64,000 nt of DNA from Aurantibacter crassamenti (GCF_016811105.1 NZ_JAFBGM010000001.1:620001-684000); one strand, 5' to 3'; shown: positions 50,662 to 61,356, numbered from the stretch's first letter. Numbers and translations are program-made. The notes: a model not told the origin generated them from the letters alone.

Positions 50662-52815
50662 ATAAAAGTAATTCTACCATTCGCAACTGTTGCAGTCATA
50701 TTCGCTTGCAAATCTCATTCTAAATTAAAATTAAAAATCGTGATCTATCCCATTACTAAAAAAGTTGATGTTATTGATACTTATTTCGGAACAGAAGTAA
50801 AAGATCCTTACCGTTGGCTTGAAGATGATAGAAGCGCAGAAACAGAAGCTTGGGTAAAGGAACAAAATAAAGCAACTTTTGGGTATTTAGACAAAATACC
50901 ATTTCGCGATGCGCTTAAAAAGCGTCTCGAAAAATTATGGAATTATGAGAAGTTAGGTTCACCATTTAAAGAAGGTAATTATACCTATTTCTATAAAAAT
51001 AATGGCCTTCAAAATCAATATGTAATTTATCGCCAGAAGGGCGATGAAGACGCTGAGGTTTTTTTAAATCCCAATAATTTTTCTAAAGACGGCACTACTT
51101 CTTTAGCCGGACTAAGCTTTACAAAAGATGGTTCATTAGCCACATATCTTATTTCTGAAGGTGGAAGCGATTGGCGTAAGGCAATTGTTATCAATACTGA
51201 AACCAAAGAAGTTGTTGAAGATACTTTAGTTGACATTAAGTTTAGTGGAATCTCGTGGAATGGCAACGAAGGATTTTACTATTCTAGTTATGATAAACCG
51301 CAAGGCAGTGAGCTTTCAGCCAAAACTGATCAGCACAAGGTTTACTATCATAAACTTGGCACATCTCAAAAAAAGGATCAAATAATATTTGGTGCTACAA
51401 CAGAAGAAAAACATAGGTACGTTGGTGCATATCTCACAGAAGATCAACGTTATCTACTTATTTCCGCAGCCGTTTCTACAACGGGTAACAAGTTATTTAT
51501 TAAAGATTTGAAAGACCCAAATGGTAAGCTGAATTCGATTATAAATGATACTACAACAGATAGTTATGTTATTGAAAATGTTGGCACTAAACTCTATATA
51601 GTTACCAATTTAAATGCGCCAAACAAAAAAATAGTAACGGTTGACGCCAATAATCCTAGTCCAGAGAATTGGGTTGATTTTATTCCAGAAACAGACCATG
51701 TTCTTTCAGCAAATAAAGGTGGTGGATATTTCTTTACGGAATATATGGTAGATGCCATCTCGAAAGTACTACAATATGATTATGATGGAAATTTGATTAG
51801 AAAAGTTAATTTACCCGGGGTAGGAAGTGCGGGCGGTTTTGCTGGCAAACAAACTGACAAAGAATTTTATTTCTCTTTTACAAATTACAGTACTCCAGGT
51901 TCTTCATATAAATTCAACGTTGAAACGGGTGAATATGAGCAATATTGGAAACCAGAAATTGATTTTAAGCCTGATGATTACGAATCACACCAAGTATTTT
52001 ACACCTCAAAAGACGGTACTAAGGTGCCGATGATAATAACCCATAAAAAGGGTATAGAACGAAATAGAAAGAACCCAACCATCTTGTATGGTTATGGCGG
52101 TTTCAACATCAGTTTAACACCATCATTTAGTATCGCCAATGCCGTTTGGATGGAACAAGGTGGTATTTATGCAGTTGCAAACCTAAGAGGTGGTGGAGAA
52201 TATGGTCAAGAATGGCACACAGCTGGCATCAAAACAAAAAAACAAAATGTATTTAATGACTTTATAGCTGCTGCAGAATATTTAATTGCAGAAAACTTCA
52301 CTGCATCAGATTTTCTTGCAATTCGCGGAGGTAGTAATGGTGGTCTTTTAGTTGGGGCAACAATGACACAGCGACCAGATTTAATGAAAGTAGTGTTACC
52401 AGCCGTTGGAGTATTAGATATGCTACGCTATCACACGTTCACAGCAGGTGCCGGTTGGGCTTACGATTATGGTACAGCTGAAGACAATAAAGAAATGTTT
52501 GAATATCTAAAAGGGTATTCCCCTTTACATAATGTAAAAGCAGGAACCTCATATCCTGCAACATTAGTAACCACGGGTGATCATGATGATCGTGTGGTAC
52601 CGGCACATAGTTTTAAATTTGCTGCAGAATTGCAAGACAAACAATCAGGAAGCAATCCAACCTTAATTCGTATTGAAACCAATGCCGGCCATGGTGCGGG
52701 TACTCCAGTTAGCAAAACTATAGCGCAATATGCTGACATCTTTGCATTTACCCTATATAATTTGGGATTTAAAGAGCTCCCTAATAAAATGATATTGAAT
52801 AATGCTACAGAATAA
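50662..52815 (+). CDS. Prolyl oligopeptidase family lipoprotein, probable ATA start
   Basis: Serine peptidase S9A. The first standard start is GTG 50740 (691 aa), but the frame is open back to a TAG at 50650. From ATA 50662 it encodes [19 protein letters not shown], a near-ideal lipoprotein signal with lipobox VIFAC. No ATG, GTG or TTG exists in that stretch. I therefore take ATA as the probable initiator (717 aa), or else a recently lost ATG. Domains: a beta-propeller (about residues 100-430 of the longer form), then the alpha/beta hydrolase part with GGSNGGLL (nucleophile Ser), DDRVVPAHS (Asp) and NAGHGAG (His). It cleaves proline-containing peptides after export. Confidence 0.8.
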   Translation: MKVILPFATVAVIFACKSHSKLKLKIVIYPITKKVDVIDTYFGTEVKDPYRWLEDDRSAETEAWVKEQNKATFGYLDKIPFRDALKKRLEKLWNYEKLGSPFKEGNYTYFYKNNGLQNQYVIYRQKGDEDAEVFLNPNNFSKDGTTSLAGLSFTKDGSLATYLISEGGSDWRKAIVINTETKEVVEDTLVDIKFSGISWNGNEGFYYSSYDKPQGSELSAKTDQHKVYYHKLGTSQKKDQIIFGATTEEKHRYVGAYLTEDQRYLLISAAVSTTGNKLFIKDLKDPNGKLNSIINDTTTDSYVIENVGTKLYIVTNLNAPNKKIVTVDANNPSPENWVDFIPETDHVLSANKGGGYFFTEYMVDAISKVLQYDYDGNLIRKVNLPGVGSAGGFAGKQTDKEFYFSFTNYSTPGSSYKFNVETGEYEQYWKPEIDFKPDDYESHQVFYTSKDGTKVPMIITHKKGIERNRKNPTILYGYGGFNISLTPSFSIANAVWMEQGGIYAVANLRGGGEYGQEWHTAGIKTKKQNVFNDFIAAAEYLIAENFTASDFLAIRGGSNGGLLVGATMTQRPDLMKVVLPAVGVLDMLRYHTFTAGAGWAYDYGTAEDNKEMFEYLKGYSPLHNVKAGTSYPATLVTTGDHDDRVVPAHSFKFAAELQDKQSGSNPTLIRIETNAGHGAGTPVSKTIAQYADIFAFTLYNLGFKELPNKMILNNATE

Positions 52816-52956
52816 TTACAAGCCAAATCAATAATAGTTCGAATTATCCGTTCTATTTTAAGAGCAGATATCTGCTTTCCCACAACCACAAATTAAACAA
52901 AAACCAGATTTCCCGCATTGCGGTAAATAATCATTATACAAATTGTACTGCTAAAA

Positions 52957-53931
52957 ATGCTACAAGTAGATCATGTTTCTTTTGCTTACGATGACCATTC
53001 AGTATTGGAAGATATCAATCTTAAAATAGCTAATGGTGAACATATTTCTATCATTGGTGAAAGTGGTTGCGGAAAAAGCACTTTGCTTAAAATAATTTAT
53101 GGAATTCTTCATATTAAACAAGGTGAGGTCTATTGGGATGACACTCCGGTTCTGGGGCCATTATATAATTTAGTGCCCGGAGAGTCTTACATGAAGTACT
53201 TATCACAAGACTTTGATTTAATGCCTTTCACAACAGTTGAGGAAAATGTAAGTGAGTACTTATCCGTTTTTGAACCAGAACTTATGGCTCAAAAAACAGC
53301 TGAATTACTTGAAATGATTGAAATGACCAACTTTGCTAAAACTAAAGTTAAAAACCTCAGCGGTGGTCAACAACAAAGAGTGGCATTAGCAAGAGTATTA
53401 GCTCAAGAACCATTAATACTTTTATTAGACGAACCATTTAGTCACATTGATAATTTTCGAAAAAATGGACTTCGAAGAAATCTTTTTGCTTATTTAAAAA
53501 AACGAGGTGTCACCGTAATTACAGCTACACATGATCATAATGATATGTTGCCTTTTGCTGATCGAGTAGTAGTCTTGAAAGACAAAAAAATCATCGCTAA
53601 AGACTCACCTAAGAATTTATATCGACAACCTAAAGACCTATACATTGCATCATTATTTGGCGAGGCTAATAAAATACCAATCAATATTGTAAAAACCTAT
53701 GCAGATACCAAACGCCGTATCATTGTATATTCACATGAATTCAAAGTCTCAGAAAAATCAGGACTTGAAATAAAGGTTACAAATTCATACTTTAAAGGTG
53801 GGTATTATTTAATTGAGGGTATTTACGAAGATCAAAAGATATATTTCAATCACCATGCACCTATGGATGTTGATAAAGAAATTTTCTTGAACATATCAAT
53901 CGAGACAATAAATAAAAGAATTGAAATTTAG
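52957..53931 (+). CDS. ABC transporter ATP-binding protein (orphan)
   Basis: A 324-aa ATPase. Walker A is GESGCGKST (about residues 37-45), the signature LSGGQQQRVALARVL, Walker B LILLLDEPF, and the switch His is in TATHDH. The last 90 residues after FGEANKIPI form a TOBE-like regulatory domain as in PotA/CysA importers. No permease or binding-protein gene is nearby. It is followed directly (2 bp) by arfB. Confidence 0.85.
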   Translation: MLQVDHVSFAYDDHSVLEDINLKIANGEHISIIGESGCGKSTLLKIIYGILHIKQGEVYWDDTPVLGPLYNLVPGESYMKYLSQDFDLMPFTTVEENVSEYLSVFEPELMAQKTAELLEMIEMTNFAKTKVKNLSGGQQQRVALARVLAQEPLILLLDEPFSHIDNFRKNGLRRNLFAYLKKRGVTVITATHDHNDMLPFADRVVVLKDKKIIAKDSPKNLYRQPKDLYIASLFGEANKIPINIVKTYADTKRRIIVYSHEFKVSEKSGLEIKVTNSYFKGGYYLIEGIYEDQKIYFNHHAPMDVDKEIFLNISIETINKRIEI

Positions 53932-53933
53932 AC

Positions 53934-54338
53934 ATGAATAATGCGCGTATTGTTCAAGAATTACAATTTAAAGCCGTTCGCAGTAGTGGTGCTGGCGGAC
54001 AACATGTTAATAAAGTTTCTACAAAAGTTGAATTGACTTTTGATATGACTAATTCGTTGGCTCTTTCTGAGGAAGAAAAAGAGCGAATTTCAAAAAAATT
54101 AGCTTCAAAACTGACTAAAGAAGGGCTGATTTTATTACAAGAAGATAGAACACGTAGTCAACATAAAAATAAGGATGTAGTCATCAAAAGGTTTTTAGCC
54201 CTGTTGACAGATGCTTTAAAAATTCCCAAAAGGAGGAAAAAAAGTAGACCTACTAAATCATCAATTGAAAAACGCTTAAAATCAAAACGAATTTCTTCAT
54301 TAAAAAAGTCCAACAGAGAAAAGCCTAAATTGGAATAA
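53934..54338 (+). CDS. arfB: Alternative ribosome-rescue factor / peptidyl-tRNA hydrolase ArfB
   Basis: A 134-aa release-factor-like protein. The GGQ motif is in SSGAGGQHVNKVSTKVEL. The C-terminal tail is rich in Lys/Arg (IPKRRKKSRPTKSSIEKRL), which threads the mRNA channel of stalled ribosomes. It frees stalled ribosomes by hydrolysing peptidyl-tRNA. It is coupled to the ABC ATPase gene and closed by a bidirectional terminator. Confidence 0.92.
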   Translation: MNNARIVQELQFKAVRSSGAGGQHVNKVSTKVELTFDMTNSLALSEEEKERISKKLASKLTKEGLILLQEDRTRSQHKNKDVVIKRFLALLTDALKIPKRRKKSRPTKSSIEKRLKSKRISSLKKSNREKPKLE

Positions 54339-54340
54339 AA

Positions 54341-54369
54341 AAACCGGCATCAAAACTGATACCGGTTTT
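54341..54369. terminator. Bidirectional terminator between arfB and susD
   Basis: The stem AAACCGGCATC/GATACCGGTTT (11 bp, one mismatch) with loop AAAACT has A and T tracts on both sides and serves the convergent arfB and SusD genes. Confidence 0.85.
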
Positions 54370-54394
54370 ATTTGTTTAATAATTTTATGTGTTT

Positions 54395-56161
54395 CTAATA
54401 CCCTTGGTTTTGTGTTAAGAAACCATCGATTCCAGATGCACCATCAACTGCACTTTGTGGAATTGGGAACAATCTATGATTTACATCAGAGTCCGTTTTC
54501 TCAGTCCAACTATCCTCGTACTTTCCAAAACGGATTTGATCGGTTCTTCTAAAGCCTTCCCAATACAGTTCAAATCCTCTTTCTCTAAATAAGATATCTA
54601 AATCCAATGTTGAAAGTGCCTCAGGTGTCTGTTCTGGTCTGGCCGTTCTCGAGGTTCTAACCATGTTAACATCTGCCAGGGCACCGGCATTATCGCCTTT
54701 TCTAAGTTTGGCTTCTGCACGCATCAGATAAATTTCTGCCAATCGCATTAATACCAAGTCAACACTACTATAACCATTCCCATTGGGAGAAGTGCGACTG
54801 TACTGGTATTTGGAAAAGCGATATCCTGCATGATGTAAGGAACCCATATTACTAAAATCAACTTGTAAGGTGTGATCCACATATCCAGTATCCCTGTCAG
54901 GTCCATTTCCTTTGGTCTGTTGTAGGGGGTAGATTCTTACTGAGCCATCTTCACATTTTTCAAGGTCACCATCTCCTCTGCGTGGTCCCCATTGAATGCC
55001 GCGCAGAATACCCCTATCCATTTCAAATTCTTGCGCATCCACACAATAGTAACTGTTTTCAGTTTCAGTCTCCAACAAAGGTTCTCTATTTTCCAAGTCA
55101 TTAAGTTGAATGTCCGGAACCATTGTATTTCTTTGATAGAAACGTGCATCAGCTTCTGCAGGGTCTACATCGTTATAAGCATCTACCCAAGTTTGATAAA
55201 AGTCCGGAGATACTGCAGGTCCATCGGTGCCATCTGCTGTGTTGTCTGGATAAAATTCTGGTCTAGCAATCATCGCTCCAGCAATAGACCAATACGCCCA
55301 ACGACTATGTTCTCTATTCAGAACACCTCTTTGGTCTAAGGCAAAAATAAGCTCCGAATTTGTGTTATTATCATCATTAAAAAGTTCAAAATACTCAGGA
55401 GACAAATCATAGCTGCCCGAATTTATTATTTGATCTGTATAAGCTATAACCTTATCCATATCTTCATCAGTAAAATTAGCTGTTCCATAAGGGTCTCTAT
55501 ATATTGCAGCATTAAGATATAACCTTGCCAAAAAACCATTTACGGCATTTTGGGTAATACGTCCAGGACCTTTGTTATCGTTAATAACATCAACCACAGA
55601 TAACAATTCACTTTCAATATAAGCAATGGCCTCATCTGTTCTGAGTACTTCTGAAAGCGCATCGGATGATTCCTTTTTAAATACCACTCCCCAACTATCT
55701 AGCATCAACATGTTTAAATAAGCCCTTAGTGCCTTCATCTCATACAATGCAGCTGTAGCGTCCACGTTACCTTCTTCAGAAAGCGGTGTAAGTACTTCAA
55801 TAGCTGAAAGGGTTCTAGATATATTAATAGTCACTTGGTTCCATCCAGAGCCTATTAAATCATTACTCGGCGTAAAGTTGTGTTGATGTGCGGCTATGAA
55901 CTTACCTCCATCAAACCAGTCCGTACCCCCTCGATATGGAAGTATTGCCTCATCCGAAGAAACCTCTTGAAGACCAAAGTAATTGGTATGCCTCCAAGTC
56001 CATGAAATATAGCCGTAAGCAGGGGCAATAGCTCCATTTATAGCATCTGCTTCCGCACCAAATTCAGTTTCATCAATTCGCTCTTCTATTAAATCGGTAC
56101 AGCTTAGACCCAATAGTCCGAACAGTACCATAAATACTCCTATTTTTATTCTATTTTTCAT
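54395..56161 (-). CDS. SusD-family nutrient-binding lipoprotein (RagB/SusD)
   Basis: A 588-aa outer-membrane lipoprotein with lipobox LLGLSC (Cys21). The SusD-type features are RTLSAIEVL, KALRAYLNMLMLDSWG, NAVNGFLARLYLNAAIY, LMRLAEIYLMRAEAKLRKGD and LDILFRERGFELYWEGFRRTDQIRFG. It caps the SusC channel encoded 19 bp upstream. The adjacent phosphoesterase genes hint that the ligand is an organophosphate rather than a glycan. Confidence 0.95.
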   Translation of the reverse strand: MKNRIKIGVFMVLFGLLGLSCTDLIEERIDETEFGAEADAINGAIAPAYGYISWTWRHTNYFGLQEVSSDEAILPYRGGTDWFDGGKFIAAHQHNFTPSNDLIGSGWNQVTINISRTLSAIEVLTPLSEEGNVDATAALYEMKALRAYLNMLMLDSWGVVFKKESSDALSEVLRTDEAIAYIESELLSVVDVINDNKGPGRITQNAVNGFLARLYLNAAIYRDPYGTANFTDEDMDKVIAYTDQIINSGSYDLSPEYFELFNDDNNTNSELIFALDQRGVLNREHSRWAYWSIAGAMIARPEFYPDNTADGTDGPAVSPDFYQTWVDAYNDVDPAEADARFYQRNTMVPDIQLNDLENREPLLETETENSYYCVDAQEFEMDRGILRGIQWGPRRGDGDLEKCEDGSVRIYPLQQTKGNGPDRDTGYVDHTLQVDFSNMGSLHHAGYRFSKYQYSRTSPNGNGYSSVDLVLMRLAEIYLMRAEAKLRKGDNAGALADVNMVRTSRTARPEQTPEALSTLDLDILFRERGFELYWEGFRRTDQIRFGKYEDSWTEKTDSDVNHRLFPIPQSAVDGASGIDGFLTQNQGY

Positions 56162-56179
56162 CTTTTAAACAATTATAAG

Positions 56180-59170
56180 TTAGAATGATACATTTAGGCC
56201 AAACATGAATGTTCTTGCAGTAGGATATCTGTACCTATCAATTCCAAAGGTTTGTATTTGGTCTATTTGACTTCCCGTATTTACCTCTGGGTCGTAGCCT
56301 GAATAATCGGTAATGGTGAAAAGATTCTGTCCCGTAATGTTAAAACGAATATTATTAACCCATTTATCAAGACCAATAATGGACGGTTCAAGAGAATAGC
56401 CTAGACTGGCATTATTTAACCTTAAAAAACTTCCATCTTCCAAATAACGAGTAGACACATCATTCGAGTTCGTAGTGCTTTCATTAGGGTAAGCAACGGA
56501 AAAATCTGTAGTATTTAAATTGTTAACCAGCTGCCCTTTGTTAAAAAGAGACATAGTAGTATGGTTAAATATTTTGTTTCCAGAAACTCCATTAAAATTA
56601 AAGCCTAAATCAAATTTTTTGTAGTTAAAATTTAAATAGAAAGCATATAGCAAATTAGGAAGTGCGCTACCAGGCACAATACGATCATTATCTAAGGATA
56701 CCCCATCTGCTACAACATCACTGAATTGGTTCAGGCCATCTTCACCTATTCCAATAAAATCTTTCATATAAAAGGCACCAATGGGCTCATTGTTGATGTA
56801 ACCATTGATAGTAGCACCTGTTTGTCCGGCTCCTTGTGCAGCACCCGAGGTAATTACTGAATATATAGATCCTTCAACTACGTTATCTATAAAAGAGACA
56901 TTACCTCCTAAATTATAAGTAAAATCTTCACTGATGTTTCCTCTGTAATCCAATGCAACTTCGTATCCGTTATTCTTTACCTTCATATCCGGAAAATTGG
57001 TCCAGTATTTTTCTGTAGGATTAATTGGATCTGGAGTAGTAGCGAATAAAATAACATCGTTAGTTACTTTGTTAAAATAATCGATGGTTCCTGTTAGACT
57101 GCCATTAAAAAAAGCAAAATCTAGTCCTATATTGGCCTGTGTTACGACTTCCCACTTTAGATCCGGATTGGCTGTTCGCACAGCAATAGTTCCGTAGGGA
57201 TAATCGTCCAATGAAGATTCCGTTCCATCCAATGGATAAGTGTCGTTATCACCTTTAGAATCATTGTAACTGGCATAACTAGCTTTACTAGCAATCCCGT
57301 TCTGGTTTCCAGTTTGTCCCCAAGAAGCACGTAATTTCAAATTGCTAATTAAGTCACTGTCAGCTAAAAAGTCTTCTTTGTAAATATTCCAACCCAAAGC
57401 AACGGATGGAAAGTAACCGTATTTATTATTAGCACCAAATCTAGAAGAACCATCAGCACGTAAAGTTCCCGTGAATAAATATTTATCGGCATAGGAATAG
57501 TTTAACCTTCCAAAATAGGATTGAAGTTCATCAATGGTGGCAGTAGATGCTATTGTGGTGGCCGTAACATCCGTACTAGATTGGTCTTGGTAACGGGGTT
57601 CTATACCGTTATTTGCAAACCCTCCTTGAAAATTAATATTCTTTCTTTCAAATATTGTTTCTTGGTAAGAATGCCCAGCTAAAAGAGTTATGCTATGCTT
57701 TTCGTAATCCAATTTATAGTTTAGGGTATTTTCAATTAAGTAGTTACTATTCTCCGTAGAAATGGTATTCAAGGTACCCATGAACAAACCTTCACCCAAG
57801 GTATAGGGCATATTTTGAATATCACGGTTGGTCATTGAATAATCCACACCAAGATTCACCTTATATGTCAATCCTTTTACAAGTTCTAAAGAAGGAGTAA
57901 TATTTGCTAAAATACGATTACTACTAGCCTCATCTAAGTAAATCTCATTCCGTTGTAACGGGTTTAGGATTAACCCACTAGCTCCCTCTAATACGGCAAT
58001 ATTTCCATTGCTGTCATATGCGGAAGAGGTAGGATTTAATTGGAGCATACTCACAATTGTTGATCCAATATCAGGTCTTTCATTTATGGTTTTTGAGGCA
58101 GTCAGATTAAAATCTACGTTTAACTTACCATCAAACGCTTTCTGATTCAATTTTACACGACCAGAATACCTTTTAAGGTCACTATTATAGAAAATACCTT
58201 GTTGGTCCGAAACACCTCCAGAAAGGAAATAGGAAAACTTTTCGCTTACCCCACCACTCATGGATAGATTAACGTTCTTGGTAATTCCGGTACGGGTTAG
58301 CGTATCTTGCCAATCTGTGTTTCCACCTTGATCGTCCAAGGTTCCTCCGGCCGCGGGTACCTGTTGCCTAAACTCATCGGCATTAAATACATCCATCTTT
58401 TTAGCGATTGACGACATAGCAGTTGAAACAGACAATTCCATTTCTGCCTTACCGGCCTTACCTTTTTTAGTGGTTATCATAATTACCCCGTTTGCCGCCC
58501 GTGCACCATAGATTGCTGTTGCCGAAGCATCCTTTAACACATCCATGGATGCTATATCTTGAGGATTAATAAAGTTTAGTGGACTTGTCCCCATACCAAT
58601 ATCATTACTACTGATAACAAAACCGTCAATCACATAGAGTGGTGCTGTTCCTGACCTAAGGCTTCCTACTCCCCTAATAATAACGTTTTGCGAAGCACCT
58701 GGCTCTCCACTGACATTAGTAATATTTACCCCAGATACTTTTCCTTGTAGCAACTGCCCTGGGTTGGCAACTACTCCTTGATTAAAATCTTCGCTCTTTA
58801 CGGATGCAATAGATCCCGTAACATCAGATTTTTTCTGAGTACCATAACCTATAACTACAACATCTTCTAATTGTGTTGCATCTTCTGAAAGTTGTGTACT
58901 TATAGAATTTTGACCATTAAGAGGCAAATCCAAAGTATTGTAACCTAAATAAGAAATTTCTAAGATGGCATTTTGATTCGCAACTTCAATTGTAAAATTT
59001 CCATCAAAATCAGTTGTCGTTCCATTGGAGGTTCCTTGTTCTACAACACTCGCTCCAGGGAGCGGAGTACCATATTCATCGGTAACATTACCGTCTACAG
59101 CATGTTGAGCCCACGCACTTGTCGCGAAACAAAACAGACTGATAATCATCAATAATTTTTGTTTTTTCAT
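56180..59170 (-). CDS. SusC-family TonB-dependent outer-membrane transporter
   Basis: A 996-aa protein. There is a signal peptide (about 1-21, ending AWA), a CarboxypepD_reg-like domain (about 25-110; GNVTDEYGTPLPGASVVEQG), the TonB-plug region beginning DVVVIGYGTQKKSDVTGS, and then a 22-strand barrel ending with the aromatic RTFMFGLNVSF. It imports a large solute with its SusD partner, energised by TonB-ExbBD. No FecI/FecR pair is nearby. A -7-like TATTTTTG lies at 59270-59277 (minus strand). Confidence 0.96.
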   Translation of the reverse strand: MKKQKLLMIISLFCFATSAWAQHAVDGNVTDEYGTPLPGASVVEQGTSNGTTTDFDGNFTIEVANQNAILEISYLGYNTLDLPLNGQNSISTQLSEDATQLEDVVVIGYGTQKKSDVTGSIASVKSEDFNQGVVANPGQLLQGKVSGVNITNVSGEPGASQNVIIRGVGSLRSGTAPLYVIDGFVISSNDIGMGTSPLNFINPQDIASMDVLKDASATAIYGARAANGVIMITTKKGKAGKAEMELSVSTAMSSIAKKMDVFNADEFRQQVPAAGGTLDDQGGNTDWQDTLTRTGITKNVNLSMSGGVSEKFSYFLSGGVSDQQGIFYNSDLKRYSGRVKLNQKAFDGKLNVDFNLTASKTINERPDIGSTIVSMLQLNPTSSAYDSNGNIAVLEGASGLILNPLQRNEIYLDEASSNRILANITPSLELVKGLTYKVNLGVDYSMTNRDIQNMPYTLGEGLFMGTLNTISTENSNYLIENTLNYKLDYEKHSITLLAGHSYQETIFERKNINFQGGFANNGIEPRYQDQSSTDVTATTIASTATIDELQSYFGRLNYSYADKYLFTGTLRADGSSRFGANNKYGYFPSVALGWNIYKEDFLADSDLISNLKLRASWGQTGNQNGIASKASYASYNDSKGDNDTYPLDGTESSLDDYPYGTIAVRTANPDLKWEVVTQANIGLDFAFFNGSLTGTIDYFNKVTNDVILFATTPDPINPTEKYWTNFPDMKVKNNGYEVALDYRGNISEDFTYNLGGNVSFIDNVVEGSIYSVITSGAAQGAGQTGATINGYINNEPIGAFYMKDFIGIGEDGLNQFSDVVADGVSLDNDRIVPGSALPNLLYAFYLNFNYKKFDLGFNFNGVSGNKIFNHTTMSLFNKGQLVNNLNTTDFSVAYPNESTTNSNDVSTRYLEDGSFLRLNNASLGYSLEPSIIGLDKWVNNIRFNITGQNLFTITDYSGYDPEVNTGSQIDQIQTFGIDRYRYPTARTFMFGLNVSF

Positions 59171-59269
59171 TTAATTAAGTTTAGTTAAGTTATTAAAAGC
59201 ACCCTAATGAGGTATTTCCTTTCAAGTTACAAGTTGTTTTTTATTAAAGCAACAACATTTTAACGGGCG

Positions 59270-59277
59270 CAAAAATA
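59270..59277 (-). promoter_or_regulatory. Candidate -7 box upstream of susC
   Basis: The minus strand reads TATTTTTG (a match to TAnnTTTG) 100 bp before the susC ATG. No TTG was found at the right distance. The remaining 250-bp gap is AT-rich and shows no other pattern. Confidence 0.35.
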
Positions 59278-59421
59278 ATGGGGATTTGTCTTAGAACTAT
59301 TAATCAAAGCTTACCATTGGTTTAATTAATAATTACCTGAATTCTCTAATATTATATAAATGTTATAATTGCCAACTTGTGCGAGTTAGAATAAAATTAT
59401 TTTATATACAGGTATTAATTC

Positions 59422-61182
59422 TTAAGGTTGAATTTCTAATACTTTCAAAATTTTAGAGAACACTAGGTTATTCTCATACACTCCTTGAAATTCATTTGAT
59501 CTAGGGCCATAAGCAAAAATAGGAACCATAACAGCAGTATGATCTCGAGTACTAAATTCACCTTCAATTTCATGGTTTTCTATATTTCCTTGTGGAATTG
59601 TAAGTCCGCCAGTTTCATGATCAGCCGTAATAATTACTAAAGTTTTAGGATTTTGATCCGCAAATTTCAATGCCTCAGCAATAGCTCTATCAAATTGAAT
59701 ACTTTCACGTATAACACCAGAAATATCATTTTCGTGACCGTACGAATCAATTTTAGCACCTTCAATCATTAAGAAAAATTGCTTTTTACTTGACTTTAAA
59801 TACCGCAACGTATTCTTTGCTGCTGAAGCAAGTTCTGAGTTGTCATTCATTAAATAACTTAGCCTCTTCTTTTTACTACTTCCTAAGCTTTCAAGTGAGG
59901 GCATCATTTCAAAAGAATCAATATTCTTATTTGTATTGGCATCCCATAAACCTCTGCTCACGAAAAAAGAAATTTTACTATTAACTAAGTCCTTACCAAT
60001 CTCATCTGACATATCACGATCTTTTTGATGTGCATAAAATGAAGAAGGTGTTGCACCAGCAACATTATCAGTAGTAACAATACCTGAAACAAATTTTTTG
60101 CGAGAAAGCAATTCTGTCAAATTCTCTATTGGGCTGCCGTTTGCATCAACTCCAATTGCCCTATTTGGCACCTTTTCACCTGTTGCCAAGGCTGTACCTG
60201 CAGCGGCAGAATCAGTAGTAAAATCATCAGAAGATTGTGTTTTTAAAAAACCAATACTCTTAAGTTTCGTGAGTGACAATTCACCATTATTAGCCAAAGA
60301 GGTGGCCGATATTTGTGTAATTCCGTTTCCATCACCAATCAATAAAATTACATTTTCAACCTCATTGTCTTTTTGGTCTGAAGCAAAACTAGGTTTATAT
60401 ACTTCTGAAAATTGCGAGTTTTGAACAACACTTTTATCCAACTTTTGAACATATGCAACACAGTTAAAAGGCATATCAGTATTAATGAAATCTACACCTA
60501 AATTTACCATTGCTTTCCATGCAGTTTTAGAATCTGGCGTAGCCCAAAAACGAAATGGTTTTCCTAATGCATGTGCCCTATCTATTGCTATAGAAACCTT
60601 AGTCAAATCTTCAGCAGTCAACCTACCTTTTCCGTTCCAAAAAGAGAATTTTTTAAAGCTTAAACTAACAAGTGCAATTTTATTTAATATGGATGCATCA
60701 CTAATTGTATCTAAACTCTGATAATCAAAATGGATGAATTCAGGATAATTTATATAGTCTTCTACTTTTGGTCGATTACCTGAAATAACAATTGACAAAT
60801 TTTCATTATTTATTAAGGCAGGATACATTTTTAAAGTTGTAACAATTGCATCTAAGGTTGTGTAGGCTTCCGATTTAATATCTAAAAGTAATTGAAAAGG
60901 TTTCTCTCCAAGATTAGTCACTTTTAAGCTTTTAACCAATGGGTTTAAATACAGTTCTTCAAGATTTCTATTTGCTTTAAGCTCATGTTTATCATGTGCA
61001 ACAAGTAATTTTTCGTCAACTAAAAAAACATCAGCTTCAACAGATGTAGCACCAGCAGAAACTGCTTTCCAAAATGGAACATTTTGAAAATAATCATTAT
61101 GAGAATGAACTCTATAATTATTTGATTGCTGTGCAAACGAAACAGTGGTAATAAGAAATAAAAGGAATATAATTTTTTTCAT
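59422..61182 (-). CDS. GDPD/PI-PLC-like domain fused to PhoA-type alkaline phosphatase
   Basis: A 586-aa exported protein (signal peptide about 1-18). The N-terminal part (about 20-255) has VHSHNDYFQNVPF, SVEADVFLVD and VAHDKHEL, the E-x-D and His motifs of the GDPD/PI-PLC-like superfamily; HSHND replaces the usual HRG. The C-terminal part (about 275-586) is alkaline phosphatase: LLIGDGNG, the nucleophile in TTDSAAAGTALATG, MIEGAKIDSYGH, ITADHETGG and the last ligand in RDHTAVMVP. One polypeptide could thus cut a phosphodiester and strip the resulting monoester. It lies between susCD and two more phosphoesterases, all on the minus strand. Confidence 0.87.
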   Translation of the reverse strand: MKKIIFLLFLITTVSFAQQSNNYRVHSHNDYFQNVPFWKAVSAGATSVEADVFLVDEKLLVAHDKHELKANRNLEELYLNPLVKSLKVTNLGEKPFQLLLDIKSEAYTTLDAIVTTLKMYPALINNENLSIVISGNRPKVEDYINYPEFIHFDYQSLDTISDASILNKIALVSLSFKKFSFWNGKGRLTAEDLTKVSIAIDRAHALGKPFRFWATPDSKTAWKAMVNLGVDFINTDMPFNCVAYVQKLDKSVVQNSQFSEVYKPSFASDQKDNEVENVILLIGDGNGITQISATSLANNGELSLTKLKSIGFLKTQSSDDFTTDSAAAGTALATGEKVPNRAIGVDANGSPIENLTELLSRKKFVSGIVTTDNVAGATPSSFYAHQKDRDMSDEIGKDLVNSKISFFVSRGLWDANTNKNIDSFEMMPSLESLGSSKKKRLSYLMNDNSELASAAKNTLRYLKSSKKQFFLMIEGAKIDSYGHENDISGVIRESIQFDRAIAEALKFADQNPKTLVIITADHETGGLTIPQGNIENHEIEGEFSTRDHTAVMVPIFAYGPRSNEFQGVYENNLVFSKILKVLEIQP

Positions 61183-61205
61183 GATTGCAATTTATACTTT
61201 TTAAA

Positions 61206-61240
61206 ACATAAAAACCGGCATCTAGCCAGACACCGGTTTA
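61206..61240 (-). terminator. Terminator upstream of the GDPD-like/AP fusion
   Basis: On the minus strand AAACCGG-TG-TCT...AGA-TG-CCGGTTT forms a 7-bp plus 3-bp stem with a 2x2 internal loop and a T tract. It ends the two-gene phosphatase unit and resembles the stem at 54341. Confidence 0.7.
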
Positions 61241-61242
61241 AT

Positions 61243-61270
61243 AAACTAACTCAAACTAAACTAACTCAAA
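61243..61270. repeat. Short tandem repeat
   Basis: Two identical copies of AAACTAACTCAAA (61243-61255 and 61258-61270) with a 15-bp period lie downstream of the alkaline phosphatase superfamily gene. No function can be assigned. Confidence 0.5.
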
Positions 61271-61356
61271 TAATGTTTTGTAAAATTCGCGCTTTCAACA
61301 TTATTGATTGTTAATTAAAAGTGACCAAACCATTATGATTTACTAAGTCAAACTGA

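Noticed and set aside
61243-61270. CRISPR-like or transposon repeat
   Set aside because: Only two 13-bp copies with a 2-bp spacer; far too short and few for either.
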